Notes: generated by a model not told the origin, from the letters alone. A stretch of 64,000 nt of DNA from Rhodobiaceae bacterium (GCA_009885825.1 VFJY01000003.1:1-64000); one strand, 5' to 3'; shown: positions 44,681 through 54,380, counted from the first letter of the stretch. A program made the numbers and translations.

Positions 44681-46156
44681 ATGCAGGTTACAGAAACACT
44701 GAGCTCCGGGCTCAAGCGCGAATTCAAGGTTGTGGTCCAGGCGGACGAACTCGATGTGGAAGTGAACCGGAAGCTCCATGAGCTTTCGGGCCGTGCCAAC
44801 ATCAAGGGTTTCCGCCCCGGCAAAGTGCCGCTGCCCCATTTGAAGCGCCTGTATGGCAAATCGGTCATGGCCGAAGTGGTGCAGAAAACCATTGATGACC
44901 AGAGCAAAAAGGTGCTGTCAGATCGTGAGTTGAAGCCAGCCTACCAGCCCGAAGTGGTGCTGCCGCAGGAAGAAGCGGAAGTCGCCGCCATCATGGAAGG
45001 CAAGGGCGATCTATCTTTCTCGCTCGCCTTTGAAGTGATCCCGACATTTGAGCTGCAAGATGTTTCCAATGTTGAACTCGTTCGCCACGTTGTTGAAGTG
45101 TCGGACGCGCAAGTGGATGAAGCGTTGGGCCGCCTGACCGCCCAGTACAAGTCCTGGGAAGCCAAGCCCGGCAAGGCTGCCAAGGGCGACAAGGTCACTA
45201 TCGGATTTGTCGGCAAGGTCGATGGCAAGGTTTTTGATGGTGGCACGGCAGCGGAAGTTCCGCTCGAAATCGGTTCCGGCCAGTTCATTCCGGGCTTCGA
45301 AGATCAGTTGATCGGCGTCGGCGCAGGCGACGAGCTGGTTGTGAAAGTTTCGTTTCCGGAAAGCTATGGCGTCAAGGAACTCGCTGGCAAGCCTGCCGAG
45401 TTCGAAGTCAAGGTTGCTGGGGTGGAATCGCCCAAGGAAGACACTGTTGACGACGAATTCGCCAAGAAGCTGGGCTTTGAAGATCTGTCCAAGCTGAAGG
45501 ACATGATTCGTTCGCGCATCTCGAATGAGTATGCCACGATGACCGGCATGAAACTGAAGCGTGATGTGCTGGATGCGCTCGATGGCCTTTACAGCTTCGA
45601 ATTGCCGGAACGTCTCGTGGAAGCCGAACTCGGCGGCATTTGGAACGCGCTCACCAATGAAATGAAAAAGGCCAACAAGAGCTTTGCCGACGAAGGCACG
45701 ACCGAAGAAGACGCCCGCAAGGAATATCACACTATCGCCGAGCGTCGCGTGCGGCTTGGTCTGGTGCTTGGAACCCTCGGTGAGAAAGAGGGCATTCAGG
45801 TCAACGAGCAGGAGCTTCAGCAATCACTGATGGCGCGCGCCCGTCAGTTCCCTGGCCAGGAAAAACAGGTGTTCGATCACTACCGCAAGAACCCCAATGC
45901 GCTGATTGAATTGCGCGGGCCCGTGTTCGAGCAAAAGGTTGTCGATTTCCTCGTATCCAAAGCCAAGGTCACTGAAAAGTCAGTCACCCGCGAAGCATTG
46001 CAGGCCATGGTGCAGGATGAGGACGAAGAAGATCATTCCGGCCACGATCACGCTGAGCATGATCACGATAATGTTGAAGCCAAGCCGAAGAAGCCCGCCG
46101 CAAAAAAGGTGGCGGCAAAAAAAACCGCCGCAAAGAAAGCCAAGAAGGCTGACTAA
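44681..46156 (+). CDS. tig: trigger factor with His/Asp and Lys/Ala-rich tail
   Basis: This ribosome-bound chaperone and peptidyl-prolyl isomerase has the ribosome-docking signature GFRPGKVP (about residues 43-50), a PPIase domain (about 155-250, GDKVTIGFVGKVDGKVFDGG) and the C-terminal chaperone arms. At 491 residues it is longer than E. coli Tig (432). The extra part from about 447 is an acidic His-rich stretch (DEEDHSGHDHAEHDHD) followed by a histone-H1-like Lys/Ala/Pro tail (KPKKPAAKKVAAKKTAAKK). It heads the tig-clpP-clpX-lon block and follows tRNA-Leu by 34 bp. Confidence 0.96.
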   Translation: MQVTETLSSGLKREFKVVVQADELDVEVNRKLHELSGRANIKGFRPGKVPLPHLKRLYGKSVMAEVVQKTIDDQSKKVLSDRELKPAYQPEVVLPQEEAEVAAIMEGKGDLSFSLAFEVIPTFELQDVSNVELVRHVVEVSDAQVDEALGRLTAQYKSWEAKPGKAAKGDKVTIGFVGKVDGKVFDGGTAAEVPLEIGSGQFIPGFEDQLIGVGAGDELVVKVSFPESYGVKELAGKPAEFEVKVAGVESPKEDTVDDEFAKKLGFEDLSKLKDMIRSRISNEYATMTGMKLKRDVLDALDGLYSFELPERLVEAELGGIWNALTNEMKKANKSFADEGTTEEDARKEYHTIAERRVRLGLVLGTLGEKEGIQVNEQELQQSLMARARQFPGQEKQVFDHYRKNPNALIELRGPVFEQKVVDFLVSKAKVTEKSVTREALQAMVQDEDEEDHSGHDHAEHDHDNVEAKPKKPAAKKVAAKKTAAKKAKKAD

Positions 46157-46180
46157 TCGCTTCATTCCAACAATAGTTCA

Positions 46181-46206
46181 GGGGTGGTTAATGCCCACCC
46201 CTTCTA
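46181..46206 (+). terminator. likely terminator after tig
   Basis: GGGGTGG (46181-46187) and CCACCCC (46195-46201) form a 7-bp stem with a 7-nt loop, then TTCTATTTG. The U-tract is imperfect, so some readthrough into clpP is possible. Confidence 0.5.
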
Positions 46207-46218
46207 TTTGTATTACAA

Positions 46219-46238
46219 TGGGTCTTCCAGAAGACCCA
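46219..46238. promoter_or_regulatory. inverted repeat upstream of clpP
   Basis: TGGGTCTTC, CA, GAAGACCCA form 9-bp arms with a 2-bp centre, 50 bp before the clpP start. It may be a DNA operator, since the loop is too small for a good RNA hairpin. No regulator is identified. Confidence 0.35.
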
Positions 46239-46287
46239 AGCGTCACCTATCTATAGGTCAACTGATTCACCGAATATGAGGACCAAT

Positions 46288-46920
46288 ATGCGCGATCCCG
46301 TTGACTATCTGACCACTGGCTCATTCTGGCCGTCGGTCATCCAGCAAGAAGCCCGCGGCGAGCGCGTCTATGATTTGCCGTCCCGATTGCTTCGTGAGCG
46401 CATTATTTTCATAACCGGGGCAATTGACGATAATGTTGCGGCCTCAGTCAACATGCAATTGCTGTTTCTCGAAGCTGACAACCCCAAAAAAGAAATCTCA
46501 ATGTACATCAACTCGCCAGGCGGCGTTGTGACATCGGGGCTTTCCATTTACGACACCATGCAGTTCATCCGCCCCAAGGTCTCTACAACCGTGATGGGGC
46601 AGGCGGCGTCCATGGGTTCGCTCCTCCTGACTGCTGGCGAAAAGGATATGCGCTTTGCTTTGCCGAATGCGCGCATCATGGTTCACCAGCCATCGGGCGG
46701 TTATCAAGGCCAGGTTACCGATATTTTGATTCACGCCAAGGAAGTTGAAAGTCTCAAAAAGCGACTCAACGAAATTTATGTTAAGCATACCGGGCGTGAT
46801 ATTAAAGCAATCGAGGAGGCCCTTGAGCGCGATAATTTCATGACGTCAGAAACGGCGAAGGATTTTGGGCTCATCGACAAAGTTCTTGATAAAAGGGCAG
46901 AACCGAGTGATTCCAAATAG
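46288..46920 (+). CDS. clpP: ATP-dependent Clp protease proteolytic subunit
   Basis: ClpP forms the tetradecameric serine protease chamber used by ClpX and ClpA. The 210-aa product has the catalytic Ser108 in GQAASMGS and His133 in MVHQPSGG, with the Asp in the C-terminal part. The ATG at 46288 (MRDPVDYL) has GAGGA 6 nt upstream, while the ATG at 46276 has no ribosome site, so I take the shorter form. Next in the block is clpX, separated by about 220 bp containing a strong hairpin. Confidence 0.97.
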   Translation: MRDPVDYLTTGSFWPSVIQQEARGERVYDLPSRLLRERIIFITGAIDDNVAASVNMQLLFLEADNPKKEISMYINSPGGVVTSGLSIYDTMQFIRPKVSTTVMGQAASMGSLLLTAGEKDMRFALPNARIMVHQPSGGYQGQVTDILIHAKEVESLKKRLNEIYVKHTGRDIKAIEEALERDNFMTSETAKDFGLIDKVLDKRAEPSDSK

Positions 46921-46943
46921 TTAACTAGCTATCCTGATGCGGG

Positions 46944-46980
46944 TTTCCCGTTGGAGATGCGGATTTTTTCCAACGGGAAA
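46944..46980. other. perfect 12-bp stem-loop between clpP and clpX
   Basis: TTTCCCGTTGGA (46944-46955) and TCCAACGGGAAA (46969-46980) pair fully around a 13-nt loop containing a run of T. No U-tract follows the stem, so it is not a textbook terminator. It may stabilise the clpP mRNA end or attenuate transcription toward clpX. Confidence 0.5.
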
Positions 46981-47138
46981 TCAATTGTTGGTTAACTCTG
47001 CAAGCGCATGCTGGATTGAACCGGGTGATTTGCGTTAGTTTGCCTTGTTTGTGACATTAGAGTGAAGTCTCATTAAGTGCTTGGCATGCATATTGCTTTC
47101 GTTGAATATGCGGCCATTGATTTGTTCAAGGAGATACC

Positions 47139-48419
47139 ATGAGTAAGGCAGGCGCGGGCGACAACAAGAACACGCTGTACTGTTCTTTCTGTGGAAAGAG
47201 CCAGCATGAGGTCCGCAAGCTTATCGCTGGGCCGACCGTGTTTATCTGCGACGAATGCGTCGAACTTTGCATGGATATCATCCGTGAGGAGAACAAATCA
47301 TCGCTGGTCAAATCTAAGGATGGCGTTCCTTCGCCCCAGGAAATTCGCAAGGTTCTCGATGATTACGTCATCGACCAGGTCTATGCCAAAAAGGTTTTGG
47401 CAGTCGCTGTCCACAATCACTACAAGCGTCTTAACTATGCCTCCAAAAGCAATGATGTCGAGTTGGCAAAATCCAACATTCTGCTCGTAGGCCCAACCGG
47501 TTCCGGCAAGACACTGCTTGCCCAAACGCTTGCCCGCATCCTCGATGTGCCGTTCACCATGGCTGATGCCACCACCCTGACCGAAGCTGGTTACGTGGGT
47601 GAAGACGTTGAGAATATCATTTTGAAGCTGTTGCAGGCCGCCGATTACAATGTTGAGCGGGCCCAGCGCGGCATCGTTTATATCGACGAAGTGGACAAGA
47701 TTTCCCGCAAATCTGACAACCCCTCTATCACGCGCGACGTGTCCGGCGAAGGTGTGCAGCAGGCCCTTCTGAAAATCATGGAAGGCACTGTAGCTTCCGT
47801 GCCGCCCCAGGGAGGCCGCAAGCATCCGCAGCAGGAATTCCTGCAGGTTGACACCACCAACATCCTGTTCATCTGTGGTGGCGCATTTGCGGGTCTTGAG
47901 CGCATCATTAACCAGCGTGGGCGTGGCTCGGGCATCGGCTTTGGCGCCGAGGTCAAGTCCGCCGATGATCGCCGCACAGGTGAGTTGCTGCGTGAGCTGG
48001 AGCCGGAAGATCTCCTCCGCTTCGGCCTGATTCCTGAATTTGTCGGCCGCTTGCCGGTCATCGCAACGCTGGAAGACTTGGACGAGGCAGCCCTGATCCA
48101 GATTCTGACGGCGCCCAAGAACGCGCTTATCAAGCAATATCAGCGCCTTTTCGAAATGGAGGGCGTGAAGCTGACCTTCCCGGACGAAGCGCTCCGCTCC
48201 ATTGCCAAGCGCGCCATTGAGCGCAAGACGGGTGCCCGTGGATTGCGGTCCATTATGGAGCTCATCCTGCTGGAAACCATGTTTGATCTTCCCACAATGA
48301 CTGGCGTGGAAGAAGTGGTGATTTCCAAGGAAGTTGTCGATGGCGACGCCAAACCCTTGCTGATCTATGCCGACCGCGACAAGCAGGGCAACGTGAGACT
48401 GGCTCCAGCCTCCGCGTAA
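47139..48419 (+). CDS. clpX: ATP-dependent Clp protease ATP-binding subunit ClpX
   Basis: ClpX unfolds tagged proteins and feeds them to ClpP. The 426-aa AAA+ protein has the N-terminal zinc domain with Cys15, Cys18, Cys37 and Cys40 ([11 protein letters not shown] and CDEC), Walker A GPTGSGKT (about 117-124), the pore loop in GYVGEDVE, Walker [11 protein letters not shown], the IGF loop [10 protein letters not shown] used to dock ClpP, and the sensor [16 protein letters not shown] lies about 7 nt before the ATG. Confidence 0.98.
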   Translation: MSKAGAGDNKNTLYCSFCGKSQHEVRKLIAGPTVFICDECVELCMDIIREENKSSLVKSKDGVPSPQEIRKVLDDYVIDQVYAKKVLAVAVHNHYKRLNYASKSNDVELAKSNILLVGPTGSGKTLLAQTLARILDVPFTMADATTLTEAGYVGEDVENIILKLLQAADYNVERAQRGIVYIDEVDKISRKSDNPSITRDVSGEGVQQALLKIMEGTVASVPPQGGRKHPQQEFLQVDTTNILFICGGAFAGLERIINQRGRGSGIGFGAEVKSADDRRTGELLRELEPEDLLRFGLIPEFVGRLPVIATLEDLDEAALIQILTAPKNALIKQYQRLFEMEGVKLTFPDEALRSIAKRAIERKTGARGLRSIMELILLETMFDLPTMTGVEEVVISKEVVDGDAKPLLIYADRDKQGNVRLAPASA

Positions 48420-48600
48420 GAATTTGAAAATAGACGTTTTTATTGACTATTGAAAAGTTAAGGCCGAACCTCCACTTCTGTCGGGATGGTTCAGGGTGTG
48501 TTGCGTAAGACGCTCCGGTACCAGATGGGCGCCAATTTGATCGATGCTCAGGCAAGGAGGCGATCAAAACAGGTGGCCTGACCCCGCGAAAGGAATCTAG

Positions 48601-51039
48601 ATGACGAACAAAGTTCCCAAGACCCCGGCATCAGAAGGTGTGGCTGAAACACTACCGGTTTTGCCGCTCCGCGATATCGTGGTTTTCCCTCATATGATCG
48701 TGCCACTGTTTGTCGGCCGCGAGAAGTCCATCAAGGCTCTCGAAGAAGTCATGCGCGATGACAAGCGCATTTTGCTGGTGGCCCAGAAAAACCCGGGCGA
48801 TGATGATCCGTCAATCGATGCGATCTATGAAGTGGGCACGCTGGCCCAGGTTCTCCAGCTTTTGAAGCTGCCCGACGGAACCGTGAAGGTCCTGGTCGAA
48901 GGCACCGAACGCGCCAAGGTTGAGCGCTTCACCGCCCACGCCGATTTTTTCCAGGCCGAAGTCAAATTGCTGCCCAATATCATTGCCAATGAGCAGGAAA
49001 CCGAGGCATTGGCGCGCACGGCCATTTCCCAGTTTGAGAGCTATGTGAAGCTCAACAAGAAAGTACCGCAGGAAATTCTGGCGACCCTTGGACAGATCAC
49101 CGACTATGCCAAGCTTTCCGACACCATTGCCGCCCACTTGGCCATCAAGATCGCCGAGAAGCAGGAAATACTCGAAATGCAGTCCGTGCAGGCCCGGCTT
49201 GAAAAGGCCTTTGCCCTCATGGAAGGCGAAATTTCCGTGCTTCAGGTCGAAAAGCGCATCCGCAGCCGCGTCAAGCGCCAGATGGAGAAGACCCAGCGCG
49301 AATATTATTTGAATGAGCAGATGAAAGCCATTCAGAAGGAATTGGGCGATGGCGAGGAGCGCGACGAAGTTGGCGAGCTTGAGCAAAGGATCAAGGACAC
49401 CAAGTTCTCCAAGGAAGCCCGCGAACGCGCCGACGCCGAAATAAAGAAGCTTCGGCAAATGAGCCCGATGTCGGCGGAAGCAACCGTTGTGCGCAATTAT
49501 CTCGATTGGCTGCTGAACATTCCCTGGAACCAGAAAAGCAAGGTCAAACGCGATTTGACTTACGCCCAGAGCATCCTCGATGCCGATCATTTTGGCCTGG
49601 ACAAGGTCAAGGAGCGCATCGTCGAATATCTCGCCGTACAGAGCCGCACCAACAAGATGAAGGGGCCGATCCTCTGCCTCGTCGGTCCTCCAGGTGTGGG
49701 CAAAACCTCGCTCGGAAAATCCATTGCTAAGGCAACGGGCCGGGAATTCATTCGCATGTCGCTGGGCGGCGTCAGGGATGAAGCCGAAATCCGTGGCCAC
49801 AGGCGAACCTATATTGGCTCCATGCCCGGCAAGATCATCCAGTCGATGAAGAAAGCCAAGAAATCCAATCCGCTGTTCCTGCTCGATGAAATCGACAAGA
49901 TGGGTATGGATTTCCGCGGCGATCCGTCCTCCGCGCTGCTGGAGGTCCTGGACCCCGAGCAGAACTCGACCTTCATGGATCATTACCTGGAAGTCGAATA
50001 TGACCTGTCCAACGTGATGTTCGTCACCACGTCCAACACGCTGAACATTCCGCCAGCCCTTCTCGACCGCATGGAAATCATCCGCATCGCCGGATACACC
50101 GAAGAAGAGAAGATGGAAATCGGCAAGCGCCATCTGGTTCCCAAGGTCATGGAAAACCATGCCCTGGACAAGAAGGAATTCGAAATCACCGACGAGGCGA
50201 TTTACGAGGCCATCCGCCGCTACACCCGCGAGGCCGGCGTCCGCAACCTTGAGCGCGAGATCAACACCATCGCCCGCAAGGCGGTGAAGGATTTGATGAT
50301 CAGCAAGAAGAAGAAGATCAGGGTCACCCCGGAAGTGGTGAACCAGTATCTCGGCGTGCAGAAATTCAAGCACGGCGAGGCCGAGCGCGAAGACCAGGTT
50401 GGCGTGGTCACAGGCCTGGCCTGGACCGAAGTTGGCGGCGAGTTGCTCACCATCGAAGCGCTGATGATGCCGGGCAAGGGCAAGATGACGGTGACGGGCA
50501 ACCTGAAGGACGTGATGAAGGAGTCGATCTCCGCAGCTTCTTCCTACGTGCGTTCACGCGCCCCTTCGATCGGAGTCAAGCCGCCGGTGTTCGACAAGAA
50601 GGACATCCACGTGCACGTGCCGGAAGGTGCCACGCCCAAGGACGGCCCATCCGCCGGCATCGCCATGGTGACGGCCATCGTGTCGGTCATGACCGGCATT
50701 CCGGTCAAGAAGGACGTGGCCATGACGGGCGAAATCACGCTCCGTGGCCGGGTGCTGCCAATCGGCGGCCTCAAGGAAAAGCTCCTCGCAGCGCTTCGCG
50801 GCGGCATCAAGAAAGTCATGATCCCTGAGGACAACGTCAAGGATTTGGCCGACATCCCGGGCTCGGTGACAGCCGGAATGGAAATCATTCCCGTGGCCAT
50901 GATGGATGACGTTCTCCAGCACGCGCTGACGCGATTGCCAGTTGCCATCGAATGGGACGAAGTTGCCGAGGAAGCCGCCGCCGCAGCCAGGGCCGCCGCC
51001 GAGCGGAAAGGCGACAACGAAGGCGCCAGGGCGCATTAA
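48601..51039 (+). CDS. lon: ATP-dependent protease Lon (LonA)
   Basis: Lon degrades misfolded and regulatory proteins. The 812-aa LonA has the substrate-binding N-domain ([23 protein letters not shown]), a coiled-coil linker, Walker [10 protein letters not shown] (about 361-369), [10 protein letters not shown] (Walker B), and the protease domain with the catalytic Ser in [10 protein letters not shown] (about 685) and Lys in [13 protein letters not shown] (about 728). It follows clpX by about 180 bp, which allows its own promoter, and ends before a strong terminator. A long open frame opposite this gene is a codon-bias shadow. Confidence 0.98.
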   Translation: MTNKVPKTPASEGVAETLPVLPLRDIVVFPHMIVPLFVGREKSIKALEEVMRDDKRILLVAQKNPGDDDPSIDAIYEVGTLAQVLQLLKLPDGTVKVLVEGTERAKVERFTAHADFFQAEVKLLPNIIANEQETEALARTAISQFESYVKLNKKVPQEILATLGQITDYAKLSDTIAAHLAIKIAEKQEILEMQSVQARLEKAFALMEGEISVLQVEKRIRSRVKRQMEKTQREYYLNEQMKAIQKELGDGEERDEVGELEQRIKDTKFSKEARERADAEIKKLRQMSPMSAEATVVRNYLDWLLNIPWNQKSKVKRDLTYAQSILDADHFGLDKVKERIVEYLAVQSRTNKMKGPILCLVGPPGVGKTSLGKSIAKATGREFIRMSLGGVRDEAEIRGHRRTYIGSMPGKIIQSMKKAKKSNPLFLLDEIDKMGMDFRGDPSSALLEVLDPEQNSTFMDHYLEVEYDLSNVMFVTTSNTLNIPPALLDRMEIIRIAGYTEEEKMEIGKRHLVPKVMENHALDKKEFEITDEAIYEAIRRYTREAGVRNLEREINTIARKAVKDLMISKKKKIRVTPEVVNQYLGVQKFKHGEAEREDQVGVVTGLAWTEVGGELLTIEALMMPGKGKMTVTGNLKDVMKESISAASSYVRSRAPSIGVKPPVFDKKDIHVHVPEGATPKDGPSAGIAMVTAIVSVMTGIPVKKDVAMTGEITLRGRVLPIGGLKEKLLAALRGGIKKVMIPEDNVKDLADIPGSVTAGMEIIPVAMMDDVLQHALTRLPVAIEWDEVAEEAAAAARAAAERKGDNEGARAH

Positions 51040-51063
51040 GCCCCGACCGGATCAAAAACAACG

Positions 51064-51088
51064 GGACCGCCTTTGGGCGGTCCTTTTT
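51064..51088 (+). terminator. rho-independent terminator of lon
   Basis: GGACCGCC, TTTG, GGCGGTCC form an 8-bp stem with a tetraloop, followed by TTTTT, 25 bp after the lon stop. Confidence 0.92.
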
Positions 51089-51125
51089 CATTTGCGGCAT
51101 CCCGAACCATAGAGGAATTTAGTCC

Positions 51126-51154
51126 TTGACACCGCGCGGTCAATCGCGTAGAAG
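51126..51154 (+). promoter_or_regulatory. strong sigma-70-type promoter between lon and hupB
   Basis: TTGACA, a 17-bp spacer and TAGAAG give a near-ideal promoter with start near 51161. It is about 270 bp before the hupB ATG, with an intrinsic terminator in between. Confidence 0.7.
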
Positions 51155-51160
51155 CAGGCA

Positions 51161-51278
51161 TACCCCAATATTGCAGGCATTGAAATGAAGCGGGCGGATT
51201 GCCGCTTGTTTTCCCGTTCCGAATCACTTTTTCAAAATCATCCGCAGGCGGAGCATCGGTTCTCCGCCTGTTCTTTTT
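51161..51278 (+). ncRNA. candidate small RNA or attenuated hupB leader, about 118 nt
   Basis: The transcript expected from the 51126 promoter would fold into a first hairpin (AAGCGG 51188-51193 with CCGCTT 51202-51207) and end in a terminator-type hairpin (CAGGCGGAG 51245-51253 with CTCCGCCTG 51262-51270) followed by TTCTTTTT. This is the layout of a free-standing regulatory RNA. It could equally be an attenuator controlling hupB. A 45-codon open frame crosses it without family likeness. It matches no RNA family I know. Confidence 0.45.
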
Positions 51279-51428
51279 GCGGCTTGCCGCAACTCTTTGA
51301 TCTGACTCTGAAATAAATATTTCCCGGCTACACCCTTGCGAATCCCATCCTTTCCATCGTTTCCTGTACAAAGGGCAATGTGCGTATGTGGTGTTTCTTC
51401 CCTCTTTGATCTCCGGGAGCCCGAAGAC

Positions 51429-51704
51429 ATGAACAAGAACGAGTTGATTGCCAAGGTCGCCAAGGACACGCGCCTGACGAAAGGCGAGGCTGGCGAGGCC
51501 ATTGAAGCCACCATCGAGAACATCATGAAGGCGCTGCGCCAGGGCGACGATGTGCGCCTGATAGGCTTTGGAACCTTTACGGTTACGCGCCGCAAGGCAG
51601 GCGAGGCGCGCAACCCGCAAACTGGCAAAACCATCAAGCTTCCCGCCTCCAAGCGGGCCAGATTCAGAGCGGGCAAACTATTGAAGGAGGCGGTCAACGG
51701 CTAA
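51429..51704 (+). CDS. hupB: DNA-binding protein HU
   Basis: HU is a histone-like nucleoid protein that bends DNA. The 91-aa product has the whole family pattern: MNKNELIAKVAKDTRLTKGE, the saddle, and the DNA-binding arm VRLIGFGTFTVTRRKAGEARNPQTGK with the proline at the arm tip. IHF is excluded by the HU-type N-terminus and genomic position after lon. The ATG at 51429 is preceded by GGGAG at about 13 nt. It is followed by its own terminator. Confidence 0.97.
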   Translation: MNKNELIAKVAKDTRLTKGEAGEAIEATIENIMKALRQGDDVRLIGFGTFTVTRRKAGEARNPQTGKTIKLPASKRARFRAGKLLKEAVNG

Positions 51705-51733
51705 AACCTAGGGCAACAATCAAGGCAAACCAA

Positions 51734-51767
51734 CCCCTGCGCCCCTCAGAAAAGCGCGGGGTTTTTT
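51734..51767 (+). terminator. rho-independent terminator of hupB
   Basis: CCCC-T-GCGC and GCGC-GGGG pair with one bulged T around a 10-nt loop, followed by TTTTTT. Confidence 0.85.
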
Positions 51768-51773
51768 ATGCCC

Positions 51774-51802
51774 TTGCAAAGCGGAAACCATCTGGCTAAG
51801 AA
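51774..51802 (+). promoter_or_regulatory. promoter of tRNA-Val
   Basis: TTGCAA, a 17-bp spacer and TAAGAA end 9 bp before the tRNA gene, the usual distance for a tRNA promoter. Confidence 0.5.
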
Positions 51803-51811
51803 GCGGCCAAC

Positions 51812-51887
<76 letters not shown>

Positions 51888-52035
51888 TGCCAAATCATTC
51901 CCATGGTATCAGGCAACGCCATTTGTTTGGCAAACAAGCAATTCCAATGCTGGAACAATACGACTTGCCATCGAGCTTCACCGAACACAGCTCGCAGCCG
52001 TGGTGGATTTCGGGGCAGGGGAGAATCGACCGATC

Positions 52036-52878
52036 CTACTTCGTCCTGCCTTTGACCTTCTTGATGCCTTGCAGCTGTCCGGCGATTTCGGACAGGCCGC
52101 CGGCGAAGACTTCGATCTGGCGGCGCTGGTCGTTGGCGGTCTGCCATTCGACTTTTTCGAGGCGCGTTTCAAACACCGAAAGAATGCCATCCAGGTTGGA
52201 CTTCGTCGACTCATTGTAGTCAATCATGCGCGCTGACAGGTCACTGACCAGCGCCTGGCCTTCCTGGGCGACTTTTCTGTCCAGCATGTCGATGCGCTGT
52301 TTCATGTCTGCTTCAAGCTTGTCCAACCTCGCTTCAAAGAACTGCCGCAGCTCGGACGCGATTTCCTGCCGGGCTTCCGTGTTGCGGTGAATTTCGGCGT
52401 TCAGGCGTTCGGTCTGGCGATCAACTCTCTGGCGCGTTTCTTCCGATGCTGCGAAAAGCTTGTCGCCTATTTCCGAAATTTCATTGCAGCGGTTGCTCAT
52501 CACTTCAACGGAGTGCTGCAACTTGCGGTCCATTTCCTCAAGGATGGAAACAAATTCATCAAACCTCGCATCCTGCAGGCGGCGTGTTGGGCCAGCCAGA
52601 ATGCGGCGGATGTCAGCCAGCGACTTTTCGGCATCGGGATCATCCGCCAAGGCATCCAAAACACCCTGGCTGATGGCAGACACATTGGTCTTGGTCATCA
52701 GCGCCGACATTTCGAGCGGCGGCAGTTTTGGAATATCGGAATTGTTCGTATCGATCGCCGGCAAATTCCTGTTGGCGCTTTGCGCCCGCAACATTGAAGG
52801 GATTGATTTCAGATGGGTTGCAAACTTGCCCCGACGCGCGAATGCCTTTTCGGTTTTATCTTCGCCCTTGACTTTCAC
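52036..52878 (-). CDS. coiled-coil protein of unknown function
   Basis: The 280-aa product is soluble and charged. Its N-terminal 75 residues are basic and likely unstructured (KVKGEDKTEKAFARRGKFATHL). Residues about 85-270 are a long coiled coil with regular heptads (EEMDRKLQHSVEVMSNRCNE, RQRVDRQTERLNAEIHRNTE, FFEARLDKLEADMKQRIDML). No enzyme motif is seen. The GTG at 52878 with GGGAGAG 4-5 nt upstream decides the start over TTG codons at 52896. The gene is convergent with tRNA-Val. Possible roles are structural or chemoreceptor-like scaffolding, but I cannot assign a family. Confidence 0.7.
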   Translation of the reverse strand: MKVKGEDKTEKAFARRGKFATHLKSIPSMLRAQSANRNLPAIDTNNSDIPKLPPLEMSALMTKTNVSAISQGVLDALADDPDAEKSLADIRRILAGPTRRLQDARFDEFVSILEEMDRKLQHSVEVMSNRCNEISEIGDKLFAASEETRQRVDRQTERLNAEIHRNTEARQEIASELRQFFEARLDKLEADMKQRIDMLDRKVAQEGQALVSDLSARMIDYNESTKSNLDGILSVFETRLEKVEWQTANDQRRQIEVFAGGLSEIAGQLQGIKKVKGRTK

Positions 52879-53026
52879 TTTACTCTCCCACAACAAACTT
52901 CGCGCCTCCGAAATTCGTGCTTCGACGCTTACACACTAACTTCAATTACCAATTGAGGAAATACTAGTCCGTCTAAAGATTAAAACTAGTTCTATCCAGC
53001 CTTTTAGTAAAGTCTTAACCTTAATC

Positions 53027-53977
53027 ATGGTTCCAATATTGCCCCCGGCGTTGAAGGCAGCCGTTCAAAAACTGGTGATGGGAACGGGTGGATTGGGCGC
53101 CCGAGCCAGCCAAATGTCCGGTCATTTCCGCAAAGGCGGGAATTCCAATGCCACCCTGGATTTCAACGCCTATTTGGTTGCGAGACTTCCGGCAACCTAT
53201 GCGAGCGTATCAGCCTGCATCAAGGAGCTTTTGCTGCGCAAGCCACATTTTGCGCCACAAACACTGGTTGACGCGGGTTCAGGCCCGGGAACCGGTGGCT
53301 GGGCGGCAGCCGAAGCCTTTCCGAACCTGTCAGGCCTCACTTTCATCGACATCAATCGGGAATTTCTGAGCCTGGCTATAACCTTAGCCAAACAAAGCGA
53401 CCATATCGCATTGCGGCAGGCAATGGCACAAACCGCTGATTTTGGCCAATCCCTGTCGACCACGACCGCCGATCTGGTCATTGCCGCCTACGCCCTGGCC
53501 GAGCTTCCCCTCGGCAAAACAAGGGTGGCAACCAAGAATTTGTGGGCAGCCAGCAAGGATATCCTCATGATCATCGAGCCGGGTACACCACAGGGTTACG
53601 CGCGCATCATTGAAGCAAGGTCCGCACTGATGGCGGACGGAGCCCACATTGTTGCCCCTTGCACCCACAGGAACGCTTGCCCCCTGAGCCCGCCCGACTG
53701 GTGCCATTTCAGCGTGCGATTGCCCCGCAACCGCGAACACATGCACGCCAAGAAGGCCACAGTGCCCTTTGAGGATGAAAAATTCAGCTATCTGATTGCC
53801 TCGCGCAGTCATACCCAAACGGCAAGGGCGCGCATCCTGGCGCCGCCTGTTGCAACCAAGGGTGAAACAAGATTTAAGCTGTGTTCTGAGAACGGCCTGT
53901 CGCATCGCAAGGTGGCAGCGCGCGACAAGGCCGAACACAAGCGCATCCGCAAGCGCGGCTGGGGCGATCTCTTTTGA
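53027..53977 (+). CDS. Rsm22/METTL17-like methyltransferase with Fe-S cysteines
   Basis: This 316-aa SAM-dependent methyltransferase belongs to the Rsm22 family linked to small ribosomal subunit assembly. The SAM site is LVDAGSGPGTGGWAAAEAFP (about 81-100), with AYALAELP further on. Three cysteines occur as C-x5-C-x7-C in APCTHRNACPLSPPDWCHF (around residues 205-223), and a fourth lies about 60 residues later (FKLCSENG), the spacing reported for the [4Fe-4S] site of human METTL17. The C-terminus is strongly basic (HKRIRKRGWGDLF). Its rRNA target in bacteria is not established. It precedes a RidA-like gene by 15 bp. Confidence 0.85.
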   Translation: MVPILPPALKAAVQKLVMGTGGLGARASQMSGHFRKGGNSNATLDFNAYLVARLPATYASVSACIKELLLRKPHFAPQTLVDAGSGPGTGGWAAAEAFPNLSGLTFIDINREFLSLAITLAKQSDHIALRQAMAQTADFGQSLSTTTADLVIAAYALAELPLGKTRVATKNLWAASKDILMIIEPGTPQGYARIIEARSALMADGAHIVAPCTHRNACPLSPPDWCHFSVRLPRNREHMHAKKATVPFEDEKFSYLIASRSHTQTARARILAPPVATKGETRFKLCSENGLSHRKVAARDKAEHKRIRKRGWGDLF

Positions 53978-53992
53978 AAAGGGAGGAACAAC

Positions 53993-54379
53993 ATGGCCAG
54001 ACAACTCATATCCTCCGGCTCGAAATTCGAAGCAGAAATGGCCTATTCCCGCGCTGTTGTGGAGGGTGATTGGATATTTGTCTCCGGCACCACGGGCTTC
54101 GACTACGCCACCATGGAAATCCCGGACGATGTCGCCAGGCAGGCAGAGCAAACCCTGATCAATATCAAGACGGCGATGGAGAAAGCCGGCTTCGGCTTGC
54201 AGCATGTCGTCCGGGTCCACTACATCCTGCCCAATGCCGATGATTTCCCCGCCTGCTGGCCCGTCTTGAAAAAATATTTCGGCGATATCCGCCCCGCCGC
54301 CACCATGTTTGTGGCAGGCCTTGCCGACCGCCGCATGAAGATCGAAATTGAGGTTACTGGCAAAAAGACCGGCGCTTAG
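53993..54379 (+). CDS. RidA (YjgF/UK114) family protein
   Basis: The 128-aa product has the RidA fold: ISSGSKFEAEMAYSRAVVEGDWIFVSGTTG at the start, QAEQTLINIKTAMEKAGFGLQHVVRVHYIL, and RPAATMFVAGLADRRMKIEIEV at the end. The archetypal RidA has an arginine (Arg105) in a R-x-x-VEV context near the end that binds 2-aminoacrylate; here that region reads differently, so it is probably one of the Rid4-7 subgroups whose activity is unknown. A GGGAGG ribosome site precedes the ATG. It lies in tandem with the methyltransferase gene. Confidence 0.85.
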   Translation: MARQLISSGSKFEAEMAYSRAVVEGDWIFVSGTTGFDYATMEIPDDVARQAEQTLINIKTAMEKAGFGLQHVVRVHYILPNADDFPACWPVLKKYFGDIRPAATMFVAGLADRRMKIEIEVTGKKTGA

Positions 54380-54380
54380 C

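Noticed and set aside
48811-50373. 520-codon open frame opposite lon
   Set aside because: It is antisense to an unmistakable lon gene and has the His/Leu/Asp-rich composition typical of a reverse-strand shadow; no family pattern.
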